From the NCBI GenBank assembly GCA_028753945.1, contig JAPNXP010000018.1:1550001-1614000 (forward strand): 64,000 bases of DNA. The letters are read 5' to 3'. This document shows positions 43,860-54,934 of this stretch, piece by piece. This stretch comes from Hexactinellida sp. DTS-2022 (taxonomy: Eukaryota > Porifera > Hexactinellida). The stretch's first letter is position 1, and each line of letters begins with the position of its first letter. The position numbers and the translations under genes were made by a program. Under the pieces are notes generated by a model. That model saw only the letters and a list, made by a program, of their open reading frames with translations, was not told the origin of the DNA and searched no databases.

Positions 43860-44365
43860 AATTAACTGTTGTTGTTTACCAAAATAGGTAACAAATTAAT
43901 GAAAATATAAATCAAATAAGAAGTTAGCTTTCAACGGTTATTAAGGTAAACAAGTATGCTGATTTCGAGTTCGCATTTATAAATTTCCAATATGAATATT
44001 TACTGTTGTTATTTACAAAAATAGGTAAACAAATTAATGAAAACATAAATTGAACCATGAAGCTAGATTTCAACTGGTATTATAGGTAAACAAGTATGCT
44101 GAACACGAATTTAAAGTTTACAAAATACGATGTGAATTTGCTGTTGTTGTTGTTGACAAAAGATGTAAACAAACCTAATAAATTTCAAGATGAAACTAGA
44201 CTAATTTTAAAATGTTAAATAAGGTAACCTGTATGCTGACTACTAATTCACTTTAATCTTACTTCTAAAGTAAATAAATCTTGAAAAAAGCGAGATCGTT
44301 ATCGCGTTGCGGTCGAGTTATCCGTCCCGAAGCGACCGAGACCGAAGGACTCGTAATAAATAATT
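43860..44365. repeat. Partial foldback element with GC-rich core
   Basis: Three repeats of about 110-120 bp (TTTACCAAAATAGGTAACAAATTAATGA ... AAACAAGTATGCTGA) near 43870, 44015 and 44150 are followed by the core GAAGCGACCGAGACCGAAGG near 44330. The same units and core occur in the fuller element at 54935-56000. Confidence 0.65.
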
Positions 44366-44496
44366 CAGATATACTAATTATAAAAAGTATAGCATGGAGC
44401 TAGGCACTGGAAGTATTCTCATTGAATAATTAGTGGGAATTAAACCTTAAAATGTGTTCAATATCGCATACGAATCCAATATCTGTAGAATATGGT

Positions 44497-44710
44497 CAGG
44501 GGCGGTGCCAGCGCCGTAGCCTCGGGGGGGCGAACGGATGTGCTGGGGGGGGGGGCGGACATACAGTTGTAATGATAATTTCCCGACCTCCTTGCTTGGG
44601 AACGGCCGCTTTTCTTAAGTAAACACTGGATTTCCGCCCCTCCAACGGGAAGGCGGACCAAAAATCTGGGGGGGGGGGCGCCCGCCCGCTCCCCCCTCGC
44701 GCCACTACTG
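44497..44710. mobile_element. hAT-type MITE, 214 bp
   Basis: The perfect 8-bp duplication AATATGGT is at 44489-44496 and 44711-44718. Ends are CAGGGGCGGTGCCAGCG and CCCTCGCGCCACTACTG. Two long G runs lie inside. Confidence 0.85.
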
Positions 44711-45316
44711 AATATGGTTAGTAAGTATAACGTAGGAATTTACAGGTCTCAAGCACATCGTTATAACTAGAGTTCACTGTAAAATTTCAAAATTACAGCT
44801 GAGCTGATATTTTCTTTTGGCGGTAGAGCTGCAAACTCAATTTTAATTTGGATTAATTCTGTTCAGTTACAGTAGAATAAATTAAGATTACAATCACGGT
44901 GAAGTTGAAAAAGATTCTATTTACTTACAGTTACGGTTATATTTAGTTACGGTTATAGGTAACGATATTTATACTGTAAAATATGAAATTATGGGGTCCA
45001 AGGAAGGTCAAAAATACAATATTCTTGTGTAATCAGTACACAAATTATTACTGTATCCAATAATTATATCACTATAACCAATAAAATTTGTATGGGATTT
45101 GCTCGGGGACGCACCTAAAGCTGCAAAATAATTACTATATCCAATATATCACTATATCCAATATCACTATATCTATTATGTACTGTACAACATAATAGTA
45201 CAGTGTATTGATAAGGGGGCTAAATAATCTTAACTAACTTATAAGTATAAAAATAGAACAAAACTTGGCACTCGTATCTTGACTAATTTAGCAAAAATGC
45301 AGTTATTTTACTTATA

Positions 45317-45503
45317 CAGTGGAGCCTCCCATAACGGACACTCCAAATAGCGGACAACCTCTAAATAACGGACAACCCTCGTGGCACGGATTTATTTATT
45401 TAGCATATGTTTAATAGAAAAGCAACCTCTAAATAGCGGACAACCTCTAAATAACGGACAACGGTTCCGGTCCCAAGGTGTCCGTTGTTCAGAGGCTCTA
45501 CTG
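45317..45503. mobile_element. 187-bp pogo/Tigger-type MITE, copy 4 (inverted)
   Basis: TA-flanked, ends CAGTGGAGCCTCCCATAACG and CAGAGGCTCTACTG; same length and nearly the same sequence as the copy at 35044. Confidence 0.85.
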
Positions 45504-47969
45504 TATATCATAAAATCTAAATATATAAACAATTTCAAAAAAGCGGGAGTTTTAAAAGTTTGGCGGGAGGTCGGGAGGATGAGAGAAAAAAATGAAAAAA
45601 ATCGGGAGGGTTGGCAACCCTGATAATTATTCATAACATTTAGAGGAGGCCAAGGCTGGGGGTAAATTCCTACGAACTTTGATTGAATTTGATGAATTCA
45701 GTTTCAGTTTTAATTTAAGTTTGAGAAGAATAGATTTCAGTTACAGTACAGTTACAGTTTAGAAACTCGCTAAAAACTATTTCAGTTGAATTTAAGTTTA
45801 AGTTCGCAGCACTATATGGATGCACTATCAGTCACCCACCAAAATATGGTGCCCTGCCAAAAAACGGCACAGTTGTAATTTACTCTTATCACATGGTGTA
45901 AATAGGCATCAGAGTATTCTTAATCAGATAAACAAGTATAATCCGATTGTTCTAAGTGGGAAACCGACTGCTGAGAAAAAAATCGATAATAATGGACTCC
46001 TTCAGTGACTTGTTGGCCAGATCTTTTGTAAGACCATAGACCATTGGAAAATCAATAAATAGAGACAGCCTCAACCGATGACTGGGGATTTTGTTTACAA
46101 GGTCTACCACTCAGAGGCGGTTCCAGAAATATCTGGTGGGGGGATCTAGAGCGAGCGTAGAAGCTTTCTACCATAAGGGTTTTGGGCTCGCCCCCTAAGA
46201 ATTTATTTACTCACATGGGCTCAAATATCGATATCAGCAGTTCGCTATAAACCCTGCGATAGGGTCTAGCAACTAACAAGTTCCTGCAGGCTGAGAACAA
46301 AATATTTGATGTATACTGTTAATGCTCCAGGTTTACATTTGGGTCCACTCGGACCAAATACTACTGAAATATTTGGTCCAGCCAGAACATATGTTATTTC
46401 GGACTAAATATTACAGAAGTTTTTGGTCCGAGTATATATTATTGTGTTCAATAGGGTGATATATTATTTTATTACAGAGTCAATGATGTACAAAGTTATA
46501 AATTCAACAAACTGGTTTCCATAAAATTCAAGTGACCTACTAGTCATCCTTAGACTATTGTCCAATACATTATGTGTCTGGTTCTATGAAGAGACTACTT
46601 AAGTTTAGCTTAATAATCATTCTAGCTTGTCTCTACACCACATTAATTTTCCCAGAATATGATACCTTATATGCCTAGCCTATCCAATATAGTACACAAA
46701 TAGGATTGGAAAAACTTTGCAAATTATTTATTAAGCCAAGCCAACTCAAAAGAGATAGTTCAGTTAACTCATTGGAAATAGCAGTTACGAACTTGATTTA
46801 TTCTTCGCAAGGTATCACTGTATGTTAAATTTAAGAAAACAAAAAGTGAGTTCAATTGAATTAATTTACTCATTTATTGAATAATTTCTACTCAGTTCAA
46901 GACAACTTATAATATTAACCTGAAACATTAACATTTGTACACCTTATTTAGTATACTATAGTAGTCTACATTTACATAACGTTATTAATTCTAATTTAAT
47001 TGACAATACGCTGGCAATAATTTCTGTGACTCTAAAATAGTTAAGTGAGATTTAAACTCTTGACTCTAGCGCATTCTTTATTAATGTTTATTTATATCAA
47101 TAACCTATTCTAATTTTTGTCCTATTTTAAATGACTATCCCTGCTGCAAACTGGTTTACCTAGAACTAACTTGATTTGCACTATGAGATAATTAAGATAT
47201 AAATTAGGCGTTTTGATTTGCACTTTCCATTTTCAACAATTTTCTATTTGTCTACAAGGCTAGATTCAGTTAACCAATTACACGCAACTATGACAGTTTG
47301 TTTGTATCTGTAAATTAACTCGATTATTCTTTGCTTATTTGAAACTATCATAATAGCAAACAAATATGTTGATTACGAATTCAATGTAATAAAAAATGGA
47401 TTGAAATTGTTTATAAGAAACCTGAGACCAGCAAGCAACAGCTAAGTAAGAAATAATACAGTGTAAACTTGTGAAATTCATAATTTGTATACGATATAAA
47501 ATTTGTTAAGGATAAAGGAAGAGTACCTCAAAGTTCATTTCACAAACATTCAAATGGTCATGTCATATTCATGCAAAAACTAAAAAGTCCATATTAGTAG
47601 CAGGGGTGGATTCCAGGGGCTACTCCCCTGGAAGTCAGATACGATAGAGTGCTATTTGCCCAATTTCCAATACCTAAAAGTGCGATACTCAGTAGATTAT
47701 TCTGGACATTTCGAAAATTCACGAGATCACGAGATCATATGTATATCATGTAGGATCCCCCCCTTTCGGGTCGAGGGTTTAATAAATTAATTAAAGGCAG
47801 TATAATCCTGAGACAAATAAGTATAAAGCTCCATACTATATTATGGAAGAAGAGCTTATATTTGTGTAGGTAATCTTAGATCTAAAGTCTCGCACGAATA
47901 TTTAATTAATCACTAAATAATGTAGCAACTTTAGTTTCTGAAATTATTAGAAGCTAAGAAATTTATCTA
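45504..47969. other. 2.5-kb AT-rich, gene-free region
   Basis: No gene recognised. Weak MITE-like G-rich tracts near 46110 (CAGAGGCGGTTCCAG) and 47600 (GGGGTGGATTCCAGGGG). TTTGGTCCGAG/GGACCAAAT motifs repeat at 46340-46430. Confidence 0.6.
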
Positions 47970-48046
47970 GTGTTATGAGATGAGGCCACATCCTAGTACG
48001 GAGACTATACGCTCTTCCGACCCCATCCCATAGGGATGTCATGTGT

Positions 48047-48096
48047 GTGGTTTCGTCCCATTCCAGGGACTCCTCAGGAGGGTAACCCTCGACCAC
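48047..48096 (-). ncRNA. Hammerhead ribozyme (minus strand)
   Basis: Minus strand: GTGGT-C (cleavage after the C at 48091), helix I GAGGG-TTA-CCCTC, CTGAGGA (allowed base at the variable position), helix II GTCCC-TGGAAT-GGGAC, GAAA and CCAC. All invariant positions are intact, and helix III can extend through neighbouring GT/AC pairs. Confidence 0.9.
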
Positions 48097-48172
48097 GTTC
48101 GTACCAGTGTCGCACACCGGCTACCCGTTCGTACTGCCGGCGATCCGAGGGAACGGTGCCCGTACTGCCAAC

Positions 48173-50714
48173 GGGATACAGACTTTTCGTGACAAGACTT
48201 TTCGTGACGAGACATTTCGTGACGGACTTTTCGTGACAGGGACTTTTCGTGACAAGACTTTTCGTGACAGGGACTTTTCGTGACAAGACTTTTCGTGACA
48301 GGGACTTTTCGTGACAAGACTTTTCGTGACAGGGACTTTTCGTGACAATACTTTTCGTGACAAGATGGGTACTCTTTACACATGGATATCCATGTAATAA
48401 TTTAATATTCTACATGGCCGTATCAAGTTCATGAAAACACTTCCGGCCATCATCAGTATAGCTGCCCTTCAACAATATAATTAACATTGTTTAATATATA
48501 ACTGTTCCGGCAATTTCCGGACCGCAGATCTCTTGCTACGGCCCTGTTCTATAATTGTTGTGGTTAATGAATCAAGCTTATATAACAAGAGATGTAAGAC
48601 AAAGTCATGATGATTTTATTGTGAACATAAAATATAAGTGATATTATTTGTAAATATTTCTAACCCTTGCTAAAAGAAATATAAATAATTATCCCTACGT
48701 AAGGAACTCTTCAATCATGAAAAGTAAAATGATAGGAAACTCCCCTTAAGAACTCAAACTTTGGCCGCAGTAAATAGCTCTCAACTAAATTTTCTAACGC
48801 TTTTTCTCTATCTTCAAAATTTCTGCGTTTCGATGGATTGCGCCCACTTATATAAAACGCCTGTTTTACTTCAACCAACCCCTGTTCTCTCTTAAGTATG
48901 GTTAGAAAACGCCATACAGAAGGATGGTGACAAGACATGTGACAAGCAAATGAGCGGTGCCATGCCTCAACTGCATTATTTGTCCTTGGTAACCCATGCT
49001 GAACCATGAAGTGGTTGTTCCACATTTCCATTGGAAATAATGGTGATGACAAAAGGGGGGAATTAGCGATATGTCTACCAATATAAGTCGCTTCAAAGTA
49101 TAGTGCCAGATCGTAAGCTTCCACAGGTAGTTGCAAGAAAAGGTTGTTGAAAAGTTCGGGTATGTCAGTAGGAGTTGCAAACGCGAGTGCAGGTAGCATT
49201 CGCACTTTTATTGCAAATTCGACATCTTGCTTGTATCTTGCTGCTAGTCCAAAATGTTGAACTTTACGCCAGACATTTTGGCATAGGTGAAAAAAACAGC
49301 CCTGAACCTTTGTAGTTGGGAAGTATTGTGAAAATGCATTAATCGAGGCAATTTCAAAATCCACAATTAGATGTGTCGGGCAAGCGGTTGGACATAAATC
49401 AAGTACTTTATTCCACTTGTTTGAATATGTTTGCTGGGTCTTGTTCGGTAGCAATATGTATAAACTTGGAAAAATATGACCGGTGAAAATCAAATCAGGA
49501 CCTCCTTTCAAAGCATGTATCACGTAGAGTTGATAAAACAAGCTAGGCACTGTTTTAAAGGTGCCATCAGCTAGCCAAACAGTTGCAGATGAGAGTAACT
49601 CCACATTAGCCTGAGTTCCGAAGATTACAATCCTCTGATTTCCACTTTCCGCACCAGAATCGTAGAGCAAAAATTGTTGGTCCTTTTTTGTTTTAGTATA
49701 GCTTTGTGGTATAGAGAGATGATGTAGTGATAATGGTTCAGGCGGAACATTCTCGGCTTTTCTTCTGCTTCTCACTATAGTTCTCTTCAGGCTATTGATT
49801 TTGGGTAGATGAACAGCAGATTGATCATTCAATTCGCTAATAGAAGCTGTCATGATTGAATGCGTTGCTTCCTGACTTTCAGAAGCTTTGCGTTTCATTC
49901 CAGCTTTAGCCTGACTGTTGAAAAATATATGAGGATTACACTCATGAGAATGTATATTCTTTCTGGCTATTACTTCATTTCCCCTTGTGTGCAACCTTGC
50001 TTTGCAGTAATCTCTCTGAACACACTGCCATTGTGTAACATCTCCGGTAACACGGTGTTTAGAATAAGAAAAATCGCCTTCTAACATCATCAATCCACCC
50101 TTAGATGTTTCACAGAACGCTAGTTCAGTAAGTGTAGGATTACCTATGTAACTATCTAACTCATCGTAATCTTCGTCGTCCACAGATTCGCATGAAAGTG
50201 AAACAGTAGGTGTAGAGTGATCTGGCGAAAATGGATCCGATAAATTGACGATTTCGTCATCTTCAGGGGAAACTGAAAACACTGACAATGGACCTGGAGG
50301 TAAATCATATGTGTCACTAGAACCATAGTCTGTTAATGTTGAGTGCATTGGATTGTAATGTACAGGGTCGTTCTCTGGCGAATTGTTACCAGTAGGCGGG
50401 CATTTAGTATAACTCATAACGAATACTCTTACGTTAACGAATAAATAATATATTTAACGATATACACCATAAATATTTGAACTCCCTACTTATAGAAAAT
50501 TGTAAGCTTGATTCAGTAACCCCACGATTATAAAATTATTACATGTATCCATGTGTAAAGAGTACCCATCTTGTCACGAAAAGTCTTGTCACGAAAAGTC
50601 CCTGTCACGAAAAGTCTTGTCACGAAAAGTCCCTGTCACGAAAAGTCGTGTCACGAAAAGTCCGTCACGAAATGTCTCGTCACGAAAAGTCTTGTCACGA
50701 AAAGTCTGTATTCC
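48173..50714 (-). mobile_element. MULE DNA transposon, apparently intact (MULE-1)
   Basis: The perfect 9-bp duplication ACTGCCAAC is at 48164-48172 and 50715-50723. Ends are GGGATACAGACTTTTCGTGAC and the inverted form starting GGAATACAGAC. The arms, about 190-220 bp, are built of tandem GTCACGAAAAGTC units (13-16 bp spacing), followed by AAGAGTACCCATCTTG on the inner side. The left arm has more units than the right. One long transposase frame lies between. Ends, target duplication and frame all being intact suggests recent activity. Confidence 0.93.
48711..50417 (-). CDS. MULE transposase with FLYWCH-type zinc finger, 568 aa
   Basis: Cut-and-paste transposase of MULE-1. The N-terminal 80 residues are acidic and Ser/Pro-rich. 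A FLYWCH-like DNA-binding domain spans about residues 100-160 (YSKHRVTGDVTQWQCVQ, then C-K-A-R-L-H-T-R and H-S-H-E-C). A basic linker follows (SLKRTIVRSRRKAE). The catalytic RNase H-like core has VWLADGTFKTVPSLFYQLY (first Asp near 281), THLIVDFEIASINAF (second Asp near 352), GCFFHLCQNVWRKVQ and NNAVEAWHRSF (Glu near 480). ATG at 50417; AATAAA on the minus strand at 48620-48615, about 90 bases past the stop. No disruption seen. Confidence 0.92.
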   Translation of the reverse strand: MSYTKCPPTGNNSPENDPVHYNPMHSTLTDYGSSDTYDLPPGPLSVFSVSPEDDEIVNLSDPFSPDHSTPTVSLSCESVDDEDYDELDSYIGNPTLTELAFCETSKGGLMMLEGDFSYSKHRVTGDVTQWQCVQRDYCKARLHTRGNEVIARKNIHSHECNPHIFFNSQAKAGMKRKASESQEATHSIMTASISELNDQSAVHLPKINSLKRTIVRSRRKAENVPPEPLSLHHLSIPQSYTKTKKDQQFLLYDSGAESGNQRIVIFGTQANVELLSSATVWLADGTFKTVPSLFYQLYVIHALKGGPDLIFTGHIFPSLYILLPNKTQQTYSNKWNKVLDLCPTACPTHLIVDFEIASINAFSQYFPTTKVQGCFFHLCQNVWRKVQHFGLAARYKQDVEFAIKVRMLPALAFATPTDIPELFNNLFLQLPVEAYDLALYFEATYIGRHIANSPLLSSPLFPMEMWNNHFMVQHGLPRTNNAVEAWHRSFACHMSCHHPSVWRFLTILKREQGLVEVKQAFYISGRNPSKRRNFEDREKALENLVESYLLRPKFEFLRGVSYHFTFHD

Positions 50715-50780
50715 ACTGCCAACTACCCAGGGCTCCCAACCCTTAGGTATCCTGGAGACCAGGGATATCGTAACACTAGT

Positions 50781-51572
50781 ACAAATAATAATTTAATGAA
50801 AATATTATAATTTGGAAAATATTCACATAATATTGGAGGTTGGGGTCACTAATTGACTAATTTGAGGTAATTTCTATCATCTGGCACAATTGCACACTAA
50901 TTAAGACAGAGTATAGTGAAAATATAAGGTCATATATCAAAGGTCATTTAAAATCAAAGCAAGGTCGCCACTGAGTAGGTTCTAAAATCTATTTACACAC
51001 ATTTTTTGTTAATAATTTATTAGAAAACACTCAATTGAAAACTAATTGATGATGTTAAGTAAAGTTGACAAATATGACAAAATAATATCACTTTTATTAT
51101 AAAAATTCATGTCGAGTTCATGCCAAAAGTCAAAAGTTCATGAAAATATTGAACCCATGAACTTTGTTTTCATTTTCAGCCAATATCCATTGAGTGGCAT
51201 AGTGTCCCTGCCACGAGCCACTTGTGGCACAAGTGAGTGAAGTGACACAAAATGAGTATGTCTCTATTTAACAGACCGGTTAATTGGCCAATAATTATGT
51301 AACCGTTAACTTATATTAGCAGCGGTTAACCGGCTAGTCGGCTAACCGAATCCAGCCTTGATGTGCAAATATGGTAGGTTTTCCATACTTACATAACAAT
51401 CATCATTCATTACCGAATTGGTCATTACCCAACGACCATCGCATCCTGACCGTCTCCTACAGTCATGGCGCGACTAAAATTAATTAAAATTTACTATAAA
51501 TAAATAAATTAGGTTGTTTTAGTTACTTATTATTTATTTATTTATAAATATATGTATAAATTTCAGGGCAAG
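50781..51572. other. Upstream region of the intact NLR
   Basis: AT-rich, no gene. Palindromic GGTTAACCGGCTAGTCGGCTAACC near 51325-51350. A TTTCAG just before the NLR ATG suggests a 3' splice site, hence an intron in the 5' leader, whose upstream exon was not identified. Confidence 0.45.
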
Positions 51573-54500
51573 ATGTCTGATCAGGATCAAGAAAATTCAA
51601 ATTTATTCGAATTAGCCTCGTTTGAAAGCGATGTATCTTCCAATTTTCCTGCAAAGAAAAGAAAAATATCGACAGAAACTGAATCTTTCGTCAACTTGCT
51701 TCGAGATGAATTGGAATCTGATCAATGGAAGTTAATAGTAGAAACTGTACTGTCTCCGAAGGTAACCCCTGAGTTAGATTTTGAAACAGCATTCAAGTTG
51801 TCTATTGAAGGAGGGCTGATTAACCCAGACTTGGAAGAACTGTGTAAGGTACTGAATTCTGTAAAGAAACAGGATCTAGCTGAAAAAATCCAGGAATATT
51901 CATCTGTCTTCAGCGGAATGGCTAAGGATGAATTCCATAGCAAACTCTTTGAGGAAATAGAAACCGAAGTTATAGAGGAACACGAAAAATGGATTAGTAA
52001 CCTAAGGCATTGCACTAAGAAACAGAACAAAAGAGTAAGCATAATATTTGATGAAGAAGAGAATGTTCTTCTAGAATCTGTATTTACAAATTTGACAGTT
52101 TTGAGAGATGTTGAGGCAATTAAAATATCGGAAGTGGACAGTATAAACGAGATTGCGTACCTAAGAGCAATTACTCAGGAAGAGAAATCGTTAGAAATAA
52201 TTGATTTCTTAAATATTATCACCACAGAAGAACCTGATGAGCCAAAAGTACTTTGTTTGACAGGGAATTCAGGTTGCGGAAAAACTTTCCTGTGCAAATA
52301 CATTGCACTCTTGTATGGTACTGAAAAGCTCACTAACTTTAGATATGTGTTATCCATACAATGCCATAACGAAGAGTGGCATACGATGGAAAAAGAGAGG
52401 GAAGAAAAGGAAGAAAAGGTTGATAGTCATTTTCTACGAAAATTCCTTTTATTAGGTATTCATGTAAACGCCAAATGGATCGAATTCCTAACAAAATACC
52501 TAGTGAGAGCAAATGGAGAAGGCTTATTGCTAATACTAGACGGAATTGATGAATTTACGAAATGTGTACCATTCAAATCAACTCTTCTTTTTTCTTTGCT
52601 ACAAAAAAGTATACTAACAAGAGCAACCATCCTAATAACTAGCAGGCCCGGTCAGTGGGACAAGCTAAAGGAAGAACATGCCGAACAGTTGAAAATTGAC
52701 TGGAATTTTCAGGTTTTAGGGTTTTCTCCATCAGACAGAGACATATATTTTAAGAAACGAATTAGTACAGAAAATAAATTTAGTGACACAAAACAATTGT
52801 TTTTTCTCTATGAAGAAGTAAACCAATTGTCTCTCATTCCAGTAAATGCAAGCCTCTTTACATCATTATTCAATGCGACAAATAATATTCTTTCGCTAAC
52901 ATTGACAAACCTCTACTCAAAACTAATTGTGTACATCATTAGACGTCAGTTGGCTAGAATTGGACTTAAGAAATTAACAAGAGTCGATCATATCTCTCAA
53001 TTCAATCATATAATTCTTAATTGTATTTATACCATAGGGGAGGAGGCTTATGAGGGAATATTTAATAGAGAACTGAGTTCAAGAGAGGAAGACATTTCCA
53101 TTCGAATTGATGAACGTCAATACCAAACAGAACGACTAGGTCTCATGGAGTTGCAAGTTAAAATTTTAAAGTTAGGAAAAAAAGAAATTGTTTGGACTTT
53201 TGCTCATTTGACCTTACAGGAATATATGTCGGCGGTATATCTTAGCAACATTAAATGGCCAAAACAATGTGTGATCATGCGATATATTGTAAGTTCTGAG
53301 GAAATGTTCACAATCTTCAAGATGGTTGTTCGTTTTTTATGTGGCATCTTGGATGATAAAGCTGCTTGTCTTATTCCCATCATATGCTGTAACCTAACAC
53401 CCGAGACTATGCCATTAATAAATTTACCTATGAGTCTACAACTTTGTTATGATTGCGGCCTCGTCTCAGTCTCTGGTTGGGTGGAGTTCCTTAAATTCTT
53501 TCTACTCCAAGTCACCATAATAGTAGAGACTAAATCCCAACAGATTTGGAAATACTTTAAATACTTCAAAGATTTGTTACCAGAACATTTGCATTTATAT
53601 TTCAAAAATCAAGTGTCTCCGAATGAATGGCACTGCTTTGTGTTTTCATTGAATTACATCAATAAACTTGAAACTTTATTTATAACAACTTCTCTGATTA
53701 ATCCAACTCAGTTTAACACTTTGCTCAGTCAGCTCTCCTCCTGTTCCCTCACTCACCTTGTTGTATCCTTCTCAAAAGAGAATTATGAAAAGATCCATTC
53801 ATATACTAACTTTTTCTCATCCACAGGTGTGTCTAATAGCTATAAGCTCAGTATAATACTCCATTCGTGTGATCTTCTTGAGACCGAACCTCTCTTCACA
53901 GCACATAACCAGTACATTGGAAGTTTATTATTATGCGAATCTCAAATTTCAAATGAAATCCTCGAGCATTTAACTAAGCAATTCTCTCTTTTTGAGAACA
54001 TTTTCTATTTTCCAAAATTTCGTACATCTGAATGGTCAATTTTAAAACCTTTAATTTCTAACAACAGTCAAATAAAAAGTTTATGCATCAATGACCCAAA
54101 ATCCCACCTGTCTTTAACTCCAGATATCTTAACGGGTCTCACATCTCTGGAAGAATTATTTTGGCACACAAGGGATGCGTACTCTACAATTCCTTTTCTC
54201 TCATCTAACAATCTCAGGTACTTGAGTTTATTTTCAACTAATGAGTCAACTCCAAAAGAAAATATTATCCACCAACTCAACGGACTGATTGACCATAATA
54301 AAACTTCGCTTCAAAGTATAGAGTTATATGGCCTGCATACCGTTGGGTTTAACACCTGGACTAGCATCCTCACTCCAATACAATCATGTTCTAGGCTGGT
54401 TTTCCTACTGTTCTCTCATACACCCTTCGCTTCAGATGACATCAATTATTGGAAAACTGCCATACAATATATGCAGTCCTTAGTTTCATTGAACATTATC

Positions 54501-54761
54501 GATATTCCCTTACAAGACTCAGGACTCATGATTCTGTGCAAGAGTTTGAACCGCCATCCGGCCATTAGGAATTTGAGAATTGTGAGTTGCAAAATAAGCT
54601 ACCTCTCCTGCGAACCAATAGCAATGCTTATACACACTCTCCCATATATTAAAGAGCTTGCCTTAAATAAATATGAACTTACCTATCTTAACCCAGACCC
54701 ACTAAAGGACCTCGAAAGAACAGCTGATCATTTTATAGTCTCTGTTAAATTTGAAGAATAA
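51573..54761 (+). CDS. NACHT-LRR (NLR) receptor with N-terminal death-fold domain, intact
   Basis: A 1062-aa innate-immune-type STAND NTPase. Start set at the ATG at 51573 (AAGATGTC context); a TTTCAG six bases upstream looks like a splice acceptor, so the earlier in-frame ATG at 51552 is probably intronic. A basic PAKKRKI motif near residue 27 could act as a nuclear signal. Residues about 40-110 form a death-effector/death-like helical domain (AFKLSIEGGLINPDLEELCK, SVKKQDLAEKI). The NACHT domain has Walker A GNSGCGKT (231-238), Walker B LLLILDGIDEF (D323, D326), sensor ILITSRPGQW (about 355-365) and winged-helix HLTLQEYMSA (about 545). LRRs of irregular length fill 620-1050. It is probably cytosolic and oligomerises on ligand sensing; ligand unknown. 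Related pseudogenes at 8059, 17490 and 39191. Confidence 0.93.
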   Translation: MSDQDQENSNLFELASFESDVSSNFPAKKRKISTETESFVNLLRDELESDQWKLIVETVLSPKVTPELDFETAFKLSIEGGLINPDLEELCKVLNSVKKQDLAEKIQEYSSVFSGMAKDEFHSKLFEEIETEVIEEHEKWISNLRHCTKKQNKRVSIIFDEEENVLLESVFTNLTVLRDVEAIKISEVDSINEIAYLRAITQEEKSLEIIDFLNIITTEEPDEPKVLCLTGNSGCGKTFLCKYIALLYGTEKLTNFRYVLSIQCHNEEWHTMEKEREEKEEKVDSHFLRKFLLLGIHVNAKWIEFLTKYLVRANGEGLLLILDGIDEFTKCVPFKSTLLFSLLQKSILTRATILITSRPGQWDKLKEEHAEQLKIDWNFQVLGFSPSDRDIYFKKRISTENKFSDTKQLFFLYEEVNQLSLIPVNASLFTSLFNATNNILSLTLTNLYSKLIVYIIRRQLARIGLKKLTRVDHISQFNHIILNCIYTIGEEAYEGIFNRELSSREEDISIRIDERQYQTERLGLMELQVKILKLGKKEIVWTFAHLTLQEYMSAVYLSNIKWPKQCVIMRYIVSSEEMFTIFKMVVRFLCGILDDKAACLIPIICCNLTPETMPLINLPMSLQLCYDCGLVSVSGWVEFLKFFLLQVTIIVETKSQQIWKYFKYFKDLLPEHLHLYFKNQVSPNEWHCFVFSLNYINKLETLFITTSLINPTQFNTLLSQLSSCSLTHLVVSFSKENYEKIHSYTNFFSSTGVSNSYKLSIILHSCDLLETEPLFTAHNQYIGSLLLCESQISNEILEHLTKQFSLFENIFYFPKFRTSEWSILKPLISNNSQIKSLCINDPKSHLSLTPDILTGLTSLEELFWHTRDAYSTIPFLSSNNLRYLSLFSTNESTPKENIIHQLNGLIDHNKTSLQSIELYGLHTVGFNTWTSILTPIQSCSRLVFLLFSHTPFASDDINYWKTAIQYMQSLVSLNIIDIPLQDSGLMILCKSLNRHPAIRNLRIVSCKISYLSCEPIAMLIHTLPYIKELALNKYELTYLNPDPLKDLERTADHFIVSVKFEE

Positions 54762-54934
54762 ACGTGGACAGAGCTCTTTATTACTAATTTAAACGAACAT
54801 TCTTTAGGATAAAATTAATAGTATTTCCTATTGAATTCTCATATTAGGTATTATTCAGTGTGAATAACTGTTCATGCAATTATTCCTATACATTTATTAA
54901 TAAGCTTGTCCCCACTCCATCGAATCTTAAAATG

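Larger units (their letters stand above)
42931..44496. other. Gene-free stretch with retrozyme tail and repeats
   Basis: 42931-43000 may be the tail of the hammerhead element. The hAT-like and foldback elements within are listed separately. No gene recognised. Confidence 0.5.
47970..50780 (-). mobile_element. Hammerhead-ribozyme element split by a MULE
   Basis: On the minus strand the element enters near 50780, is interrupted at 50723 by the MULE (48173-50714 plus target duplication), and resumes at 48172. It passes through a hammerhead ribozyme (48096-48047) and ends near 47970. Its upstream part (GGGAGCCCTGGGTAGTTGGCAG across the junction) and downstream tail (GATGGGGTCGGAAGAGCG) align with the element at 30407-30720. 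Total length without the MULE is roughly 270 bp. Outer limits are approximate. Confidence 0.78.

Noticed and set aside
45381..45634. 80-codon frames on both strands near 45.4-45.6 kb
   Set aside because: They run through a 187-bp MITE and simple-sequence DNA.
48039..48383. Frames with SRKVLSRK/VTKSLVTK-like repeats (also at 50543-50810)
   Set aside because: By-product of the GTCACGAAAAGTC sub-repeats in the MULE-1 arms.
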